Below, piece after piece: positions 55,290 to 64,000 of a stretch of 64,000 nucleotides of DNA. Position numbers and translations under genes: made by a program. This DNA is from Methylocystis sp. H62 (GTDB lineage: Bacteria > Pseudomonadota > Alphaproteobacteria > Rhizobiales > Beijerinckiaceae). The notes beneath the pieces are model-generated. The model was not told the DNA's origin, made no database searches, and saw nothing but the letters and a program-made list of their open reading frames with translations. The stretch lies in NCBI RefSeq assembly GCF_015709515.1, contig NZ_JADNQZ010000059.1, positions 248,001 to 312,000 of the forward strand, written 5' to 3'. Position 1 is the stretch's first letter, and each line of letters opens with the position of its first letter.

Positions 55290-55370
55290 GCGTCATGACC
55301 GGCTAGTGCCAAGCATCCGTCTACTCAGCCCCGCCGCGTGGATGGCTGGGACGGGCCCGGCCATGACGGC
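55290..55370. repeat. dispersed inverted repeat (CGTCATGACCGG type)
   Basis: The left arm GCGTCATGACCGGCT near 55290 and the right arm GGACGGGCCCGGCCATGACGG at 55349-55369 are typical of the Hyphomicrobiales repeat also seen at 9954. The remaining sequence in 55272-55580, upstream of the SDR gene, shows no other gene. Confidence 0.55.
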
Positions 55371-55580
55371 TGAACGTCCGCGCCGACACTCCCCACGCAT
55401 CGCCGCGGCGACCTTCGCCTTCGCCTCATCCTGCTTGCGGCCGCGTGCGCGAAGAAGGTGCGACAGCTGTTGGCGATGCTCTGGTCGTCGCGCCCGCGCG
55501 AAACAATCGCGGGCGGGCGGCGTTTAGGCTCCTGACCTGATCTTCGTCGCAGGGCGAAGATCGAGCAGAGGGAGCCGCGC

Positions 55581-56570
55581 ATGCGCGCCAAGAAGACCGC
55601 CGCCGACGCAACGATTCGCGGACCGCGCGTTGAGCGCGCGATCGATGCCAATACCTCGGTGCTCGGCTTTGAGGATGCGCGTTCCCTGCGGGAACTGCGC
55701 GATCCGCGCGAGCTCTATCCCAAGCCGCCCTTCGAGAAGCAGACGCAGCCCTGGCCGGGTCTCGCCGGCCTCATGACGCCGCGTCCCGATCATGGCGAAG
55801 AGAGCTACCGCGGCTCGGGGCGTCTGCTTGGCCGCAAGGCGCTGATCACCGGCGGCGACAGCGGCATTGGCCGCGCCGCGGCGATCGCTTTCGCCCGCGA
55901 AGGCGCCGATGTCGCGATCAACTATTTGCCGGAGGAGGAGGCGGACGCGAAGGAGGTCATGACTCTCCTGGGCGAGGCCGAGGTCAATGCGGTGGCGCTT
56001 CCGGGCGATATTCGTGACGAAGAATTTTGCCGCAAGCTCGTCGATGACGCGGCGCGCGATCTCGGCGGCCTGGACATTCTCGTCAACAACGCCGCGCGTC
56101 AGCATGCGCGCAAATCGATTCTCGACATTACGACCGAGGACCTCGACTGGACGTTTCAAACCAATCTCTATGCGCTGTTCTGGATCACGAAAGCCGCGAT
56201 TCCGCATCTCCAGCCGGGATCGTCGATCATCAATACGAGTTCGATCGTGGCCTTCGATCCTTCGCCGCAGCTTCTGGATTATTCGGCGACCAAGGCCGCC
56301 ATACTCAATTTCACCAGATGTCTGGCGAAGCAGCTCGCCGACCAAGGCGTCAGGGTCAACGCCGTCGCGCCCGGCCCGTTCTGGACGGCCCTGCAGCCCA
56401 GCGGCGGACAATTTCCCGATCACCTCGCCGAATTTGGCGCCGATACGCCGCTCGGACGCCCGGGTCAGCCGGCGGAAATCGCCCCGCTTTATGTGCTGCT
56501 CGCGTCAAGCGAAGCGAGTTTCACGACCGGCCAGGTGTTCGGCGCGACGGGCGGCGAGGTGGGGCCGTAA
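55581..56570 (+). CDS. short-chain dehydrogenase with N-terminal extension
   Basis: A 329-residue SDR-family oxidoreductase using NAD(P)H. After a leader of about 80 residues with PPFEKQTQPWPGLAGLMTPRPDHGEESY, the Rossmann fold starts at GGDSGIGRA (91-99). NNAA is at 169-172, the catalytic Ser about 220-221, and YSATK gives Y234 and K238. This leader type marks a known subgroup of stress-related SDR proteins (YhdF/YghA-like). Substrate unknown. It sits between tsf and pyrH, breaking the usual tsf-pyrH neighbourhood. Confidence 0.9.
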   Translation: MRAKKTAADATIRGPRVERAIDANTSVLGFEDARSLRELRDPRELYPKPPFEKQTQPWPGLAGLMTPRPDHGEESYRGSGRLLGRKALITGGDSGIGRAAAIAFAREGADVAINYLPEEEADAKEVMTLLGEAEVNAVALPGDIRDEEFCRKLVDDAARDLGGLDILVNNAARQHARKSILDITTEDLDWTFQTNLYALFWITKAAIPHLQPGSSIINTSSIVAFDPSPQLLDYSATKAAILNFTRCLAKQLADQGVRVNAVAPGPFWTALQPSGGQFPDHLAEFGADTPLGRPGQPAEIAPLYVLLASSEASFTTGQVFGATGGEVGP

Positions 56571-56765
56571 TCAAAGCCTGAATCACGTCTTGGTCGACGC
56601 GTGGCGGTCGTTTGCGTTCGCGTGGGGGGCGACGCCAGTCGTTGCTGCGTCTGCGCCACATCGCAAACGGCCGCTTGGCGCCTGCGTCACGACTGCCTCA
56701 CTTGCGGGCGCCGCTCGGTCTCCGTAAGAAGAACGCGCCCCGCCTCAGCCAGCGAGATCCGCCTC

Positions 56766-57494
56766 ATGTCCGACCTCACGTCGACGCGACGATTCAAGCG
56801 TGTGGTCGTCAAGCTGTCCGGCGAAGCCCTGCAGGGGTCGGCGCCGCACGGGCTTGACGCCGTCACGCTCGCCCGCATCGCCGCCGATCTCGCGGCCGCC
56901 GCGGACGCGGGACATGAGATCGCCGTCGTCGTCGGCGGCGGCAATTTCTTTCGCGGCATCAAGGGCGCCGAAACCGGCATCGAGCGCGCGCGCGCCGATT
57001 CGATCGGCATGCTGGCGACGGTGATGAACGGCTTGGCGCTGGAGCAGGCGGTCGAAGGGCAGGGGCGGCAGGCGCGCTGCCTCTCCGCCGTCACGATGCC
57101 GTCCGTTTGTGAATCCTTTTCGCGCCGCGCCGCCCTGCATCATCTGGCCAAGGGACGCGTCGTCATTGCGGCCGGCGGCACCGGCAATCCCTTCTTCACG
57201 ACGGACACCGGCGCGGTGTTGCGGGCCGCGGAGCTCTCCGCCGACGCCGTGCTCAAAGCCACTCAGGTCGACGGCGTCTACACCGCCGATCCCAAGCGCG
57301 ATCCGACCGCGCAGCGCTATGACCGCTTGAGCCATGACGAGGCGATCGCCAAAAACCTGGCGGTGATGGATACGGCGGCCTTCGCGCTCGCCCGGGAGAA
57401 TAAGATCCCGATTCTGGTCTTTTCGATCGCCGAGGCCGGCGCCATCGACGGGGCGCTTTCCGGTCGGGCGCGCGCCACCCTCGTCGCGCCCTAA
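56766..57494 (+). CDS. pyrH: UMP kinase
   Basis: A 242-residue bacterial-type uridylate kinase of the amino acid kinase fold; it makes UDP from UMP. Motifs: VVVKLSGEALQG, VVVGGGNFFRG, RADSIGMLATVMNGLAL, AGGTGNPFFTTDT and KATQVDGVYTADPKRDP. It is followed by frr, the near-universal partner. The ATG at 56766 gives the standard start; a longer frame upstream is not protein-like. Confidence 0.96.
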   Translation: MSDLTSTRRFKRVVVKLSGEALQGSAPHGLDAVTLARIAADLAAAADAGHEIAVVVGGGNFFRGIKGAETGIERARADSIGMLATVMNGLALEQAVEGQGRQARCLSAVTMPSVCESFSRRAALHHLAKGRVVIAAGGTGNPFFTTDTGAVLRAAELSADAVLKATQVDGVYTADPKRDPTAQRYDRLSHDEAIAKNLAVMDTAAFALARENKIPILVFSIAEAGAIDGALSGRARATLVAP

Positions 57495-57665
57495 GCCCCT
57501 TTCGCGCACGACGGGAAATCGTGCCATAAATCCTGCGCCGCGGAGCCGCAGCGCCGGCGAGGGCGGCGGCGTGCGCCTTTTCGCCACGCCAAGTTGGAAA
57601 ATATAAGAAGCCGAGCCGCGCGAGTGTTCGTGAGAGCGGCGACAGATCAAAGACAGGTTGTGAAC

Positions 57666-58226
57666 ATGGCGGAAACTTTTGACCTTGCGGATATGAAGCG
57701 CCGCATGCAGGGCGCGCTCGCGACGCTCAAGCACGAATTCGGCGGGCTTCGCACAGGACGCGCCTCGACGAGCTTGCTCGATCCAATTCATGTGGAAGCT
57801 TATGGGCAGGTTTCGCCGCTCAATCAGGTCGCCACCGTCAGCGTACCCGAGCCGCGTCTTCTTTCGGTGCAGGTGTGGGACAAGGCGCTGGTCATCGCCG
57901 TGGACAAGGCGATTCGCGAGGCCAATCTCGGTCTTCAGCCGACGGTTGAAGGTCAGAACTTGCGCATACGCATGCCGGAGCTGAACGAGCAGCGCCGCAA
58001 GGAACTCGTCAAAGTCGCGCATAAATACGCCGAGGAGGCGCGAGTCTCCGTGCGCCACGTGCGCCGCGACGGCCTCGACATTCTCAAGAAGTTGCTAAAG
58101 GATCACGCGATTCCCGAGGACGACGAGAAGCGCCACGAACAAGAGGTGCAGAAGGCGACGGACGAGACGGTGAAGGAGATCGACGCCGCGCTCGCCGCCA
58201 AGGAAAAGGAAATCATGCAGGTCTAG
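57666..58226 (+). CDS. frr: ribosome recycling factor
   Basis: A 186-residue protein that with EF-G splits ribosomes after termination. It has the three-helix bundle with [36 protein letters not shown] and the C-terminal [21 protein letters not shown]. Length equals the norm (185). ATG 57666 gives [14 protein letters not shown]. Confidence 0.97.
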   Translation: MAETFDLADMKRRMQGALATLKHEFGGLRTGRASTSLLDPIHVEAYGQVSPLNQVATVSVPEPRLLSVQVWDKALVIAVDKAIREANLGLQPTVEGQNLRIRMPELNEQRRKELVKVAHKYAEEARVSVRHVRRDGLDILKKLLKDHAIPEDDEKRHEQEVQKATDETVKEIDAALAAKEKEIMQV

Positions 58227-58276
58227 GAAGCTGCGACGTCGCCTGGCGCAGGTCCCATGCCATTCGGAACCCGAAT

Positions 58277-59056
58277 ATGACGGAAAGCGACATTTTGGAG
58301 GCGCAAACGAACGCGCAGCGCGCGCGCGCGGCGCCGCGTCATGTCGCGCTGATCATGGACGGCAACGGCCGCTGGGCGGCGAAGCGGGGCTTGCCGCGAT
58401 TCGAAGGGCATCGGCGCGGCGTCGAGGCGCTGCGCCGCACGGTGCGGGCGGCGATCAAGCTCAACATCGGCTATCTGACGGTCTATTCCTTCTCGGCGGA
58501 AAACTGGTCGCGCCCGCGCGAGGAGGTGGAAAGCCTCCTCTCGCTGCTGCATCGCTTCATCCGCAACGATCTGGCGGAGTTGCACGCGAGCAATGTGCGC
58601 GTGCGGGTCATCGGCGCGCGCGCCGAGCTCGCGCCTGACATCTCGGACCTGCTGCGCGAGGCCGAGCAGATGACGCAGGCGAACTCCGGGCTGACCCTTG
58701 TCGTCGCATTCAACTACGGCGCGCGGCAGGAGATCGCGGCGGCGGCCCGCGCGCTCGCGGAAATGGTGGCGCAAGGCCGTCTGGCGCCCGAGGAGATCGA
58801 CGCCGACGCCATCGCGCAGCGTCTCGACACGGCGGACATTCCCGATCCCGACCTGATTATCCGCACGTCGGGCGAGCAGCGGCTGTCGAATTTCCTGCTG
58901 TGGCAGGCGGCTTACGCCGAATTCATCTTCTTGCCGATTCTCTGGCCCGATTTCGATGAGGGCGCGCTGGCGGCCGCGATCGCCGAATACGCCCATCGCG
59001 ATCGGCGCTTCGGCGGGCTTGAAGCCGCGGCGCGCAGCGCCAAGACCGCGTCATGA
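58277..59056 (+). CDS. uppS: isoprenyl (undecaprenyl) diphosphate synthase
   Basis: A 259-residue cis-prenyltransferase making the C55 lipid carrier for peptidoglycan and polysaccharides. The catalytic MDGNGRWA has D28. [23 protein letters not shown] and [21 protein letters not shown] (pyrophosphate and Mg sites) are intact. It overlaps cdsA by 4 bp. Confidence 0.96.
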   Translation: MTESDILEAQTNAQRARAAPRHVALIMDGNGRWAAKRGLPRFEGHRRGVEALRRTVRAAIKLNIGYLTVYSFSAENWSRPREEVESLLSLLHRFIRNDLAELHASNVRVRVIGARAELAPDISDLLREAEQMTQANSGLTLVVAFNYGARQEIAAAARALAEMVAQGRLAPEEIDADAIAQRLDTADIPDPDLIIRTSGEQRLSNFLLWQAAYAEFIFLPILWPDFDEGALAAAIAEYAHRDRRFGGLEAAARSAKTAS

Positions 59057-59931
59057 CGGCGGATCGAAGGGAGCCAACCATAAGCGCCGCCGGCCGGCCG
59101 AAGCCGTCTGCCGGAGGCTTCGCCGACCTCGGGCCGCGCGTCGCCTCCGCCGCAGCGATGGTCGCGGCGGCGCTTGGCGCGCTCTATGTGGGCGGCGACG
59201 TCTTTGCGCTCTTCTGGCTGGCGGCCGCCTTCGCGGTGAGTTGGGAGTGGCAGAACCTGATCGACGGCGAAGGTCGCGCCGCCAGAATCGCCGTCGGCGG
59301 CGCGGCGGTCGCCGCCGCAATGGCGTTCGGACGCGTCTCCATGCCGGGCGCCGCCGCGCTCGCGATTGTGGTTTTCGCGCTTGCGTGCGCAGCGCTGGCG
59401 GGGGCCGATCGTCGGCTCTGGGCCGGAACGGGCGTCCTCTACGCCGGCGCGCTCGCCTTCTCCGTATGTCTCTTGCGCGAATCGGCCGATGTCGGCGCGC
59501 TCGCCATCGCCTTCCTGTTCGCCGTGGTCTGGGGCACCGATATTTTTGCCTATTTTGGCGGCAGGCTGATCGGCGGACCCAAGCTTTGGCCGCGCGTCTC
59601 GGCGGGGAAGACTTGGTCCGGCACCATCACCGGCGTCCTCTGCGGCGCATTCCTTGGCCTCGTCGCCGTTTACCTCGGCGCCGGCCCGCAACTTGCGAAC
59701 TGGCGTGTGTTCCTGGTCGGATTGGCCACCGCCGCCTTTTCGCAAGTCGGCGATCTTTTCGAATCTTCGGTCAAGCGCCGCTTCGGCGTGAAGGACTCGA
59801 GCCAGCTTATTCCCGGCCATGGCGGCGTCATGGATCGGCTCGACGGCTTCATCTTCGCCAGCGCCTTCGCGGCGGCGGTGGGCCTGCTGCGCGGCGCGCC
59901 GTCGGTGGCGGCCGGTCTTTTCTTCTGGTAG
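59053..59931 (+). CDS. cdsA: phosphatidate cytidylyltransferase
   Basis: A 292-residue inner-membrane enzyme producing CDP-diacylglycerol. About eight hydrophobic helices lie between residues 28 and 285. The signature [20 protein letters not shown], then [17 protein letters not shown], is complete. Gene order uppS-cdsA-dxr-rseP is the common bacterial arrangement. Confidence 0.96.
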   Translation: MTADRREPTISAAGRPKPSAGGFADLGPRVASAAAMVAAALGALYVGGDVFALFWLAAAFAVSWEWQNLIDGEGRAARIAVGGAAVAAAMAFGRVSMPGAAALAIVVFALACAALAGADRRLWAGTGVLYAGALAFSVCLLRESADVGALAIAFLFAVVWGTDIFAYFGGRLIGGPKLWPRVSAGKTWSGTITGVLCGAFLGLVAVYLGAGPQLANWRVFLVGLATAAFSQVGDLFESSVKRRFGVKDSSQLIPGHGGVMDRLDGFIFASAFAAAVGLLRGAPSVAAGLFFW

Positions 59932-59941
59932 GGCGGAGCCA

Positions 59942-61189
59942 ATGACATTAGCAAACGGACAGTTTCACGCGCACGCCCCGGCCCAGCCGCGGGCGCCGGT
60001 CCCGCGCCGCATCGTGCTGCTGGGCGCGACAGGCTCGATCGGCCGTTCGACGGTCGACATTCTCGAGCGCGATCCGGAAGGGTATTCGGTGTCGGCGGTG
60101 GCGGGCGGCCGCGATGTCGAGGCGCTCGCGCGCGTCGCCCGCGCGGTCAGGGCTGAATTCGCCGCGATCCGCGACGAGAGCGCCTATGCGGCGCTCAAGG
60201 AAGCGCTCGCCGGGACCAACACTCAGGTCGCCGCGGGTCGCGAGGCGGTCATCGAGGCTGCGCTGCGCGACGCCGATCTCGTGGTCTCGGCCATCGTCGG
60301 CGCCGCCGGCGTGGAGCCGACCTACGCGGCGCTCGCCGCCGGCCGCGACGTGGCGCTCGCCAACAAGGAATGTCTCGTCTGCGCCGGCGTCCCCTTCATG
60401 CGGATGGCGGCGGAAATGGGCGTGCGGCTGCTGCCGATGGACAGCGAGCACAACGCCATTTTCCAGGCGCTTGGCGGCGAGGACGCCTCCCGCATCGAAC
60501 GCATGATCGTCACGGCCTCCGGCGGCCCCTTCCGCACCTGGAGCAAGGAGCGCATCTCCGAGGCGAGCGTCGAGGAGGCGCTCAACCATCCCAATTGGGC
60601 GATGGGCCCGAAAATAACCGTCGACTCGGCCGGCATGATGAACAAGGGGCTCGAACTGATTGAAGCCCATCATCTATTCGGCATTCCGGCCGAAAAGCTC
60701 GAAGTCGTGGTCCATCCGCAGTCGATCATCCATGGCCTTGTCGCCTTTTCCGACGGCTCCGTGACCGCGGGAATCGCCGTGCCGGACATGCGCACCCCGA
60801 TCGCCCATTGTCTGGGCTATCCTGATCGGCTGACGACCCCGACGCCGCGCCTCGATCTGGCGAAAATCGCCACCCTGACATTTGAAGCCCCTGATTTTGA
60901 TCGGTTTCCGGCGCTCAGACTGGCGCTCGACGTCCTGCGCGCCGGCGGCGGTCTGCCGACCGTGCTCAACGCCGCCAATGAAATCGCCGTCGAAGCCTTC
61001 CTCGATCGCCGCATTTCCTTCGACGGGATCGCTCGGCATGTCGCCGAGGCCTGCGAGGCCGCTTTGCGCGACGGAACCGCAAATGCGCCCGCAACAGTTG
61101 AGGACGCCCTCGCGGTGGACCATATTGTCAGAGAAAGATCACGATCGGCCTTGGCCGGGCGTGCCACATCAGGCATGCTGCTTCAGTGA
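59942..61189 (+). CDS. dxr: 1-deoxy-D-xylulose 5-phosphate reductoisomerase
   Basis: A 415-residue NADPH enzyme, second step of the MEP isoprenoid pathway. The nucleotide motif is LLGATGSIG (residues 27-35). ANKECLVCAG, MDSEHNAIFQAL (Mg ligands), TASGGPF and NHPNWAMGPKITVDSAGMMNKGLELIEA are all family signatures. The start at 59942 lies 10 bp after cdsA. Confidence 0.97.
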   Translation: MTLANGQFHAHAPAQPRAPVPRRIVLLGATGSIGRSTVDILERDPEGYSVSAVAGGRDVEALARVARAVRAEFAAIRDESAYAALKEALAGTNTQVAAGREAVIEAALRDADLVVSAIVGAAGVEPTYAALAAGRDVALANKECLVCAGVPFMRMAAEMGVRLLPMDSEHNAIFQALGGEDASRIERMIVTASGGPFRTWSKERISEASVEEALNHPNWAMGPKITVDSAGMMNKGLELIEAHHLFGIPAEKLEVVVHPQSIIHGLVAFSDGSVTAGIAVPDMRTPIAHCLGYPDRLTTPTPRLDLAKIATLTFEAPDFDRFPALRLALDVLRAGGGLPTVLNAANEIAVEAFLDRRISFDGIARHVAEACEAALRDGTANAPATVEDALAVDHIVRERSRSALAGRATSGMLLQ

Positions 61190-61244
61190 TCATGGCGCGC
61201 GCCGCCGACAGGCTTGGCGCAAGCGAGACCTGCGAGACAGCGCT

Positions 61245-62399
61245 TTGCTAGACATCCTGACGACCGTCGCCTTCTATCTCATCCCCTTCGTGCTCGTCCT
61301 CACGCTGGTCGTGTTCGTGCACGAATTTGGACACTTCATCGTCGGCCGATGGTGCGGCGTGAAGGTGGACGCCTTTTCCATCGGCTTCGGACCGGAGCTG
61401 TGGTCTCGGGTGGATCGTCTCGGCACGCGCTGGCGCATCGCCAGCATTCCGCTCGGCGGCTACGTCAGCTTCCATGGCGACGCCAACGCCGCAAGCGCGC
61501 CCGACCCCGAAGCGGTGCGCGCGATGCCCGAGAGCGAGCGCGCGGTGACCTTCGCGGCGCAGTCGGTATGGAAGCGCGCCGCCATCGTGTTCGCTGGTCC
61601 TTTTGCGAATTTCATTTTGGCGATCGCGATTTTCGCCATTCTCTTCGGGGTTTACGGACGCACCACCTATGCGCCGCGGGTTGGCTCGCTGTCGCCTGAC
61701 GGGGCTGGCGCCGCTGCCGGCTTCATGGCCGGCGATCTGGTGCTGACCGTCGACGGCGCGCCGGTCGGCTCGTTTTCGAATCTGCAGGAAATCGTTTCGG
61801 GTTCGGCAGATAAGAAACTCATCTTCGTGATTCAACGCGGCGATCAGCAGCTGACGCTACCGGTCGTTCCCGCCCTGCGCGAGGTCGAGAGCGCGATCGG
61901 CAAAATCCGAATCGGCATGCTGGGCATTCAGGCCTCGAAGGCCGCCGCCGACATCCGCCAGGAACGCTACGGACCCGCCGACGCAGTCGCGATGGGCGTG
62001 CAGGAAACATGGACGGTCGTGCGCCGCACCGGAAATTACATCGGCGGACTCGTCACCGGACGCGAGAGCGCCGATCAGCTTTCCGGACCGATTGGCATCG
62101 CGCAAGTTTCGGGGCAAATGGCGCAGGCGGTGTCCAAGGTCGGCATCGCGCCGCTGTTGAGCCTCATCGCGATTCTCTCGGTCTCCATCGGCCTGCTCAA
62201 TCTTATGCCGGTGCCGCTGCTTGACGGCGGACATTTGCTGTTCTTCGCGATTGAGGCGGCGCGCGGCCGCGCGCTCAACGAGCGCGCGCAGGAGGTCGCC
62301 TTCCGAGTGGGTCTCGCGATGGTCGGCGCGCTGATGATTTTCTCGACCTACAACGACATCGCGCGGCTCATTCACAAGCTCACCGGCTCAGGCTCCTAG
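61245..62399 (+). CDS. rseP: RseP site-2 (intramembrane) protease
   Basis: A 384-residue M50 zinc protease that cleaves anti-sigma factors or leftover signal peptides in the inner membrane. The zinc motif HEFGH (residues 26-30) is in the first helix. A PDZ domain runs about 125-215, and the third zinc ligand is in NLMPVPLLDGGHLL. I find no ATG or GTG suited to the N-terminus; TTG at 61245 gives MLDILTTVAFYLIPF, the normal family start. bamA follows. Confidence 0.92.
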   Translation: MLDILTTVAFYLIPFVLVLTLVVFVHEFGHFIVGRWCGVKVDAFSIGFGPELWSRVDRLGTRWRIASIPLGGYVSFHGDANAASAPDPEAVRAMPESERAVTFAAQSVWKRAAIVFAGPFANFILAIAIFAILFGVYGRTTYAPRVGSLSPDGAGAAAGFMAGDLVLTVDGAPVGSFSNLQEIVSGSADKKLIFVIQRGDQQLTLPVVPALREVESAIGKIRIGMLGIQASKAAADIRQERYGPADAVAMGVQETWTVVRRTGNYIGGLVTGRESADQLSGPIGIAQVSGQMAQAVSKVGIAPLLSLIAILSVSIGLLNLMPVPLLDGGHLLFFAIEAARGRALNERAQEVAFRVGLAMVGALMIFSTYNDIARLIHKLTGSGS

Positions 62400-62510
62400 A
62401 GCGCATCCCGATCACATGGAATCATGTGATCGATAGGAATCGCTCTAAATAAAAACGCTGGGGCAGGTTCTCATCGAAAAAGTCCGTCAACTTTTTCGGA
62501 CCTGCTTTAG
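62398..62510. repeat. double palindromic repeat after rseP
   Basis: The first unit AGAGCG ... CGCTCT (62398-62403, 62441-62446) contains GATCACATG with CATGTGATC (about 62410-62431). The second unit has GCAGGT ... ACCTGC with an inner GAAAAAGT/ACTTTTTC hairpin (62463-62506). They resemble the element at 3350. They may also act as a terminator between rseP and bamA. Confidence 0.7.
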
Positions 62511-62811
62511 CGCACGCAGCCGTTGCAACGACGTGGCGTGCAGGACGCCGCGTAAGCGCGCGATTCCCGTCGTAATTTGGACATGATGACGCTTGCGGCG
62601 CCACGTCTTAACCATGCGCTGACCATGAATCGTGGCTTTAACGTCACGCCTTCGACAAATTGCGGAAACAACATTTATTCTGCATTTGCAGGGTCGGACA
62701 AACCTTGTAGAAGGAATCGCTCAACGTTGGCGAAGCGCCGATCGTCAGCGCATTTACATGAGTTTCGTGCCGCGGCCCGGGCGGCGACGTTGCGACGAGG
62801 ACCTGCACTTT
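62511..62811. other. intergenic region upstream of bamA (301 bp)
   Basis: This holds AT-rich patches at 62660-62690, probably promoter. No ORF or RNA gene is supported. A separate bamA promoter would allow envelope-stress control. Confidence 0.4.
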
Positions 62812-64000
62812 ATGCGCTCAATCAGCGGCATTTGGAAATCATCGTTCCTGTTCGCGGTTGTGGCCGCTCTGCTGGCGTTTAGCGCTCCGGCGTTCGCCGC
62901 GCCGGACATCAATCGCATCGCGTTCGAGGGCAACAGCAAGGTCAAGACTGACATCTTGCAGGAGCAGGTGCGCTCGCGCGCCCGCACCGAATTCAACCCG
63001 CAGATGGCCGAGGCCGACGTCGCGCGATTGACGGAAGTCTATCGCCGGTCGGGACGCGCTGCGGCGAAAGTGAGCTTTCGGACGGTTGATCTGCCGAACG
63101 GACGGGTCGACCTGGTCTTCAGCATCGTTGAAGGCGACAAGACCGGCGTCAAGGAGATCCGTTTCATCGGCAATGAGGTCTACTCCACACGCCGTCTCGT
63201 CGGCATGATGGAGACGACGGAAATGAACTTCCTGTCGTTCCTCAAGACAAGCGACGTTTATGATCCCGACCGCATCGCCGCGGACCTCGAACTCATTCGT
63301 CGATTCTATCTCAAGAACGGCTACGCCGATTTCCGCGTGATCAGCTCCGACGTGCAGTTCGATCCGACGGCCGGCGGCTACATCATCACCGTCGTGGTGA
63401 ACGAGGGCCCGCAGTATCGGGTGTCAACCGTTGGCGTCGAATCCCATCTTCCCGACGTGGACGGCGCCGCGTTGAATGATTTGCTGCGGCTTGCCCCGGG
63501 CGACGTCTACAACGGCGATGCGGTTGAGAAGACCGTCGAAGCGCTGACCCGCGAAATCGCTCGGAAGGGCTATGCCTTCACCCAAGCGCGCCCGCGCGGC
63601 GAACGCAATCCGGCCGATCAGACGGTCGCGATCCAGTTCCTGCTCGAGGAAGGGCCCCGGGTCTATATTGAACGCATCAACATTCGCGGCAACACGCGAA
63701 CGCGCGACTACGTCATCCGCCGCGAGTTCGATATCGGCGAGGGCGACGCCTATAACCGCGTCCTGATCGACCGCGCCGAACGCCGGCTGAATGGCCTCGG
63801 CTATTTCAAAAAGGTGAAAGTCACCAATGAGCCGGGCTCAGCGCCGGACCGCGTGATCCTCAACGTCGACGTCGAAGACCAGCCCACCGGCAACTTCGGC
63901 ATCTCGGGCGGCTATTCGACCAACCAGGGCTTTATCGCCGAAGTGTCCGTGTCGGAAAGCAACTTCATGGGTCGCGGCCAAGCGGTGCGCCTTTCGGTGC
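62812..64000 (+). CDS. bamA: outer-membrane assembly factor BamA (partial, 5' part)
   Basis: About 396 residues are visible; the gene runs past the window end. The signal peptide ends near residue 29 (APAFA). POTRA domains follow, beginning with INRIAFEGNSKVKTDILQ and repeating IRFIGNEVYSTRRLVGMM, VSTVGVES and IERINIRGNTRTRDYVIRREF. The start of the beta barrel is FGISGGYSTNQGFIAEVSVSESNFMGRGQ. BamA inserts beta-barrel proteins in the outer membrane. ATG 62812 gives a proper signal peptide. Confidence 0.96.
   Translation, partial: MRSISGIWKSSFLFAVVAALLAFSAPAFAAPDINRIAFEGNSKVKTDILQEQVRSRARTEFNPQMAEADVARLTEVYRRSGRAAAKVSFRTVDLPNGRVDLVFSIVEGDKTGVKEIRFIGNEVYSTRRLVGMMETTEMNFLSFLKTSDVYDPDRIAADLELIRRFYLKNGYADFRVISSDVQFDPTAGGYIITVVVNEGPQYRVSTVGVESHLPDVDGAALNDLLRLAPGDVYNGDAVEKTVEALTREIARKGYAFTQARPRGERNPADQTVAIQFLLEEGPRVYIERINIRGNTRTRDYVIRREFDIGEGDAYNRVLIDRAERRLNGLGYFKKVKVTNEPGSAPDRVILNVDVEDQPTGNFGISGGYSTNQGFIAEVSVSESNFMGRGQAVRLSV

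Overview
The window is about 64 kb of high-GC DNA (mostly around 65% by eye) from an alphaproteobacterium, most likely of the order Hyphomicrobiales (Rhizobiales). The signs are a DegP / OmpR-type regulator / histidine kinase group, an S2 ribosomal protein with a long C-terminal extension, a PleC/DivJ-like kinase behind a CtrA-type box, a candidate mmgR/suhB-like small RNA, an aerobic (CobG-type) cobalamin pathway, and palindromic intergenic repeats typical of that order. A methanotroph-type family (Methylocystaceae/Beijerinckiaceae) is possible, but this is inference: no methane oxidation gene is present. The first ~0.9 kb is visibly more AT-rich than the rest.

Layout. 0-10 kb: accessory genes, with two poorly recognised ORFs, an exported protein, a SixA phosphatase, hypothetical membrane proteins, a divergent pair around a DnaA-C-like HTH protein, a frameshifted DUF6456-type gene, and a 14-unit TPR protein flanked by matching repeat cassettes. 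10-18 kb: sufE, lemA, cysE, gshB, glnD, grpE, corA, a sulfur/cysteine/glutathione and nitrogen-signalling stretch. 18-27 kb: degP with a possible structured leader, a two-component pair, a convergent PAS histidine kinase, and pepN. 27-33 kb: a CusA-like RND metal efflux operon (adaptor, pump, outer-membrane channel). 33-36.6 kb: alpha/beta hydrolase, accA, L,D-transpeptidase, and a short sRNA gene with a near-consensus promoter and terminator.

36.6-50 kb is one large minus-strand cobalamin operon, cbtB-cbtA-cobW-cobN-cobG-cobH-cobI-cobJ-cobL-cobE-cobM-cobB, headed by a cobalamin riboswitch, with cobO divergent. Most junctions overlap by 4 bp. Two genes, cobB and cobN, carry GC-rich palindromic repeats inserted in frame. 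cobF and cobK are absent from the cluster.

50-64 kb: a fatty-acid hydroxylase-type membrane protein, an EamA exporter, a 63-aa membrane protein, then the conserved run rpsB-tsf-(SDR)-pyrH-frr-uppS-cdsA-dxr-rseP-bamA. This run links translation to undecaprenyl, phospholipid and isoprenoid synthesis and outer-membrane assembly; bamA runs off the window end. No rRNA, tRNA, CRISPR array, transposase or phage gene was seen.

The observations most worth checking are the in-frame repeat insertions in cobB and cobN, the sufE-tail/repeat cassettes with inverted cores flanking the TPR gene, the leader of degP whose base-pairing would hide the ribosome binding site, the mmgR/suhB-like sRNA, the CtrA box before the PleC-like kinase, and the 2-bp frameshift in the DUF6456 gene.
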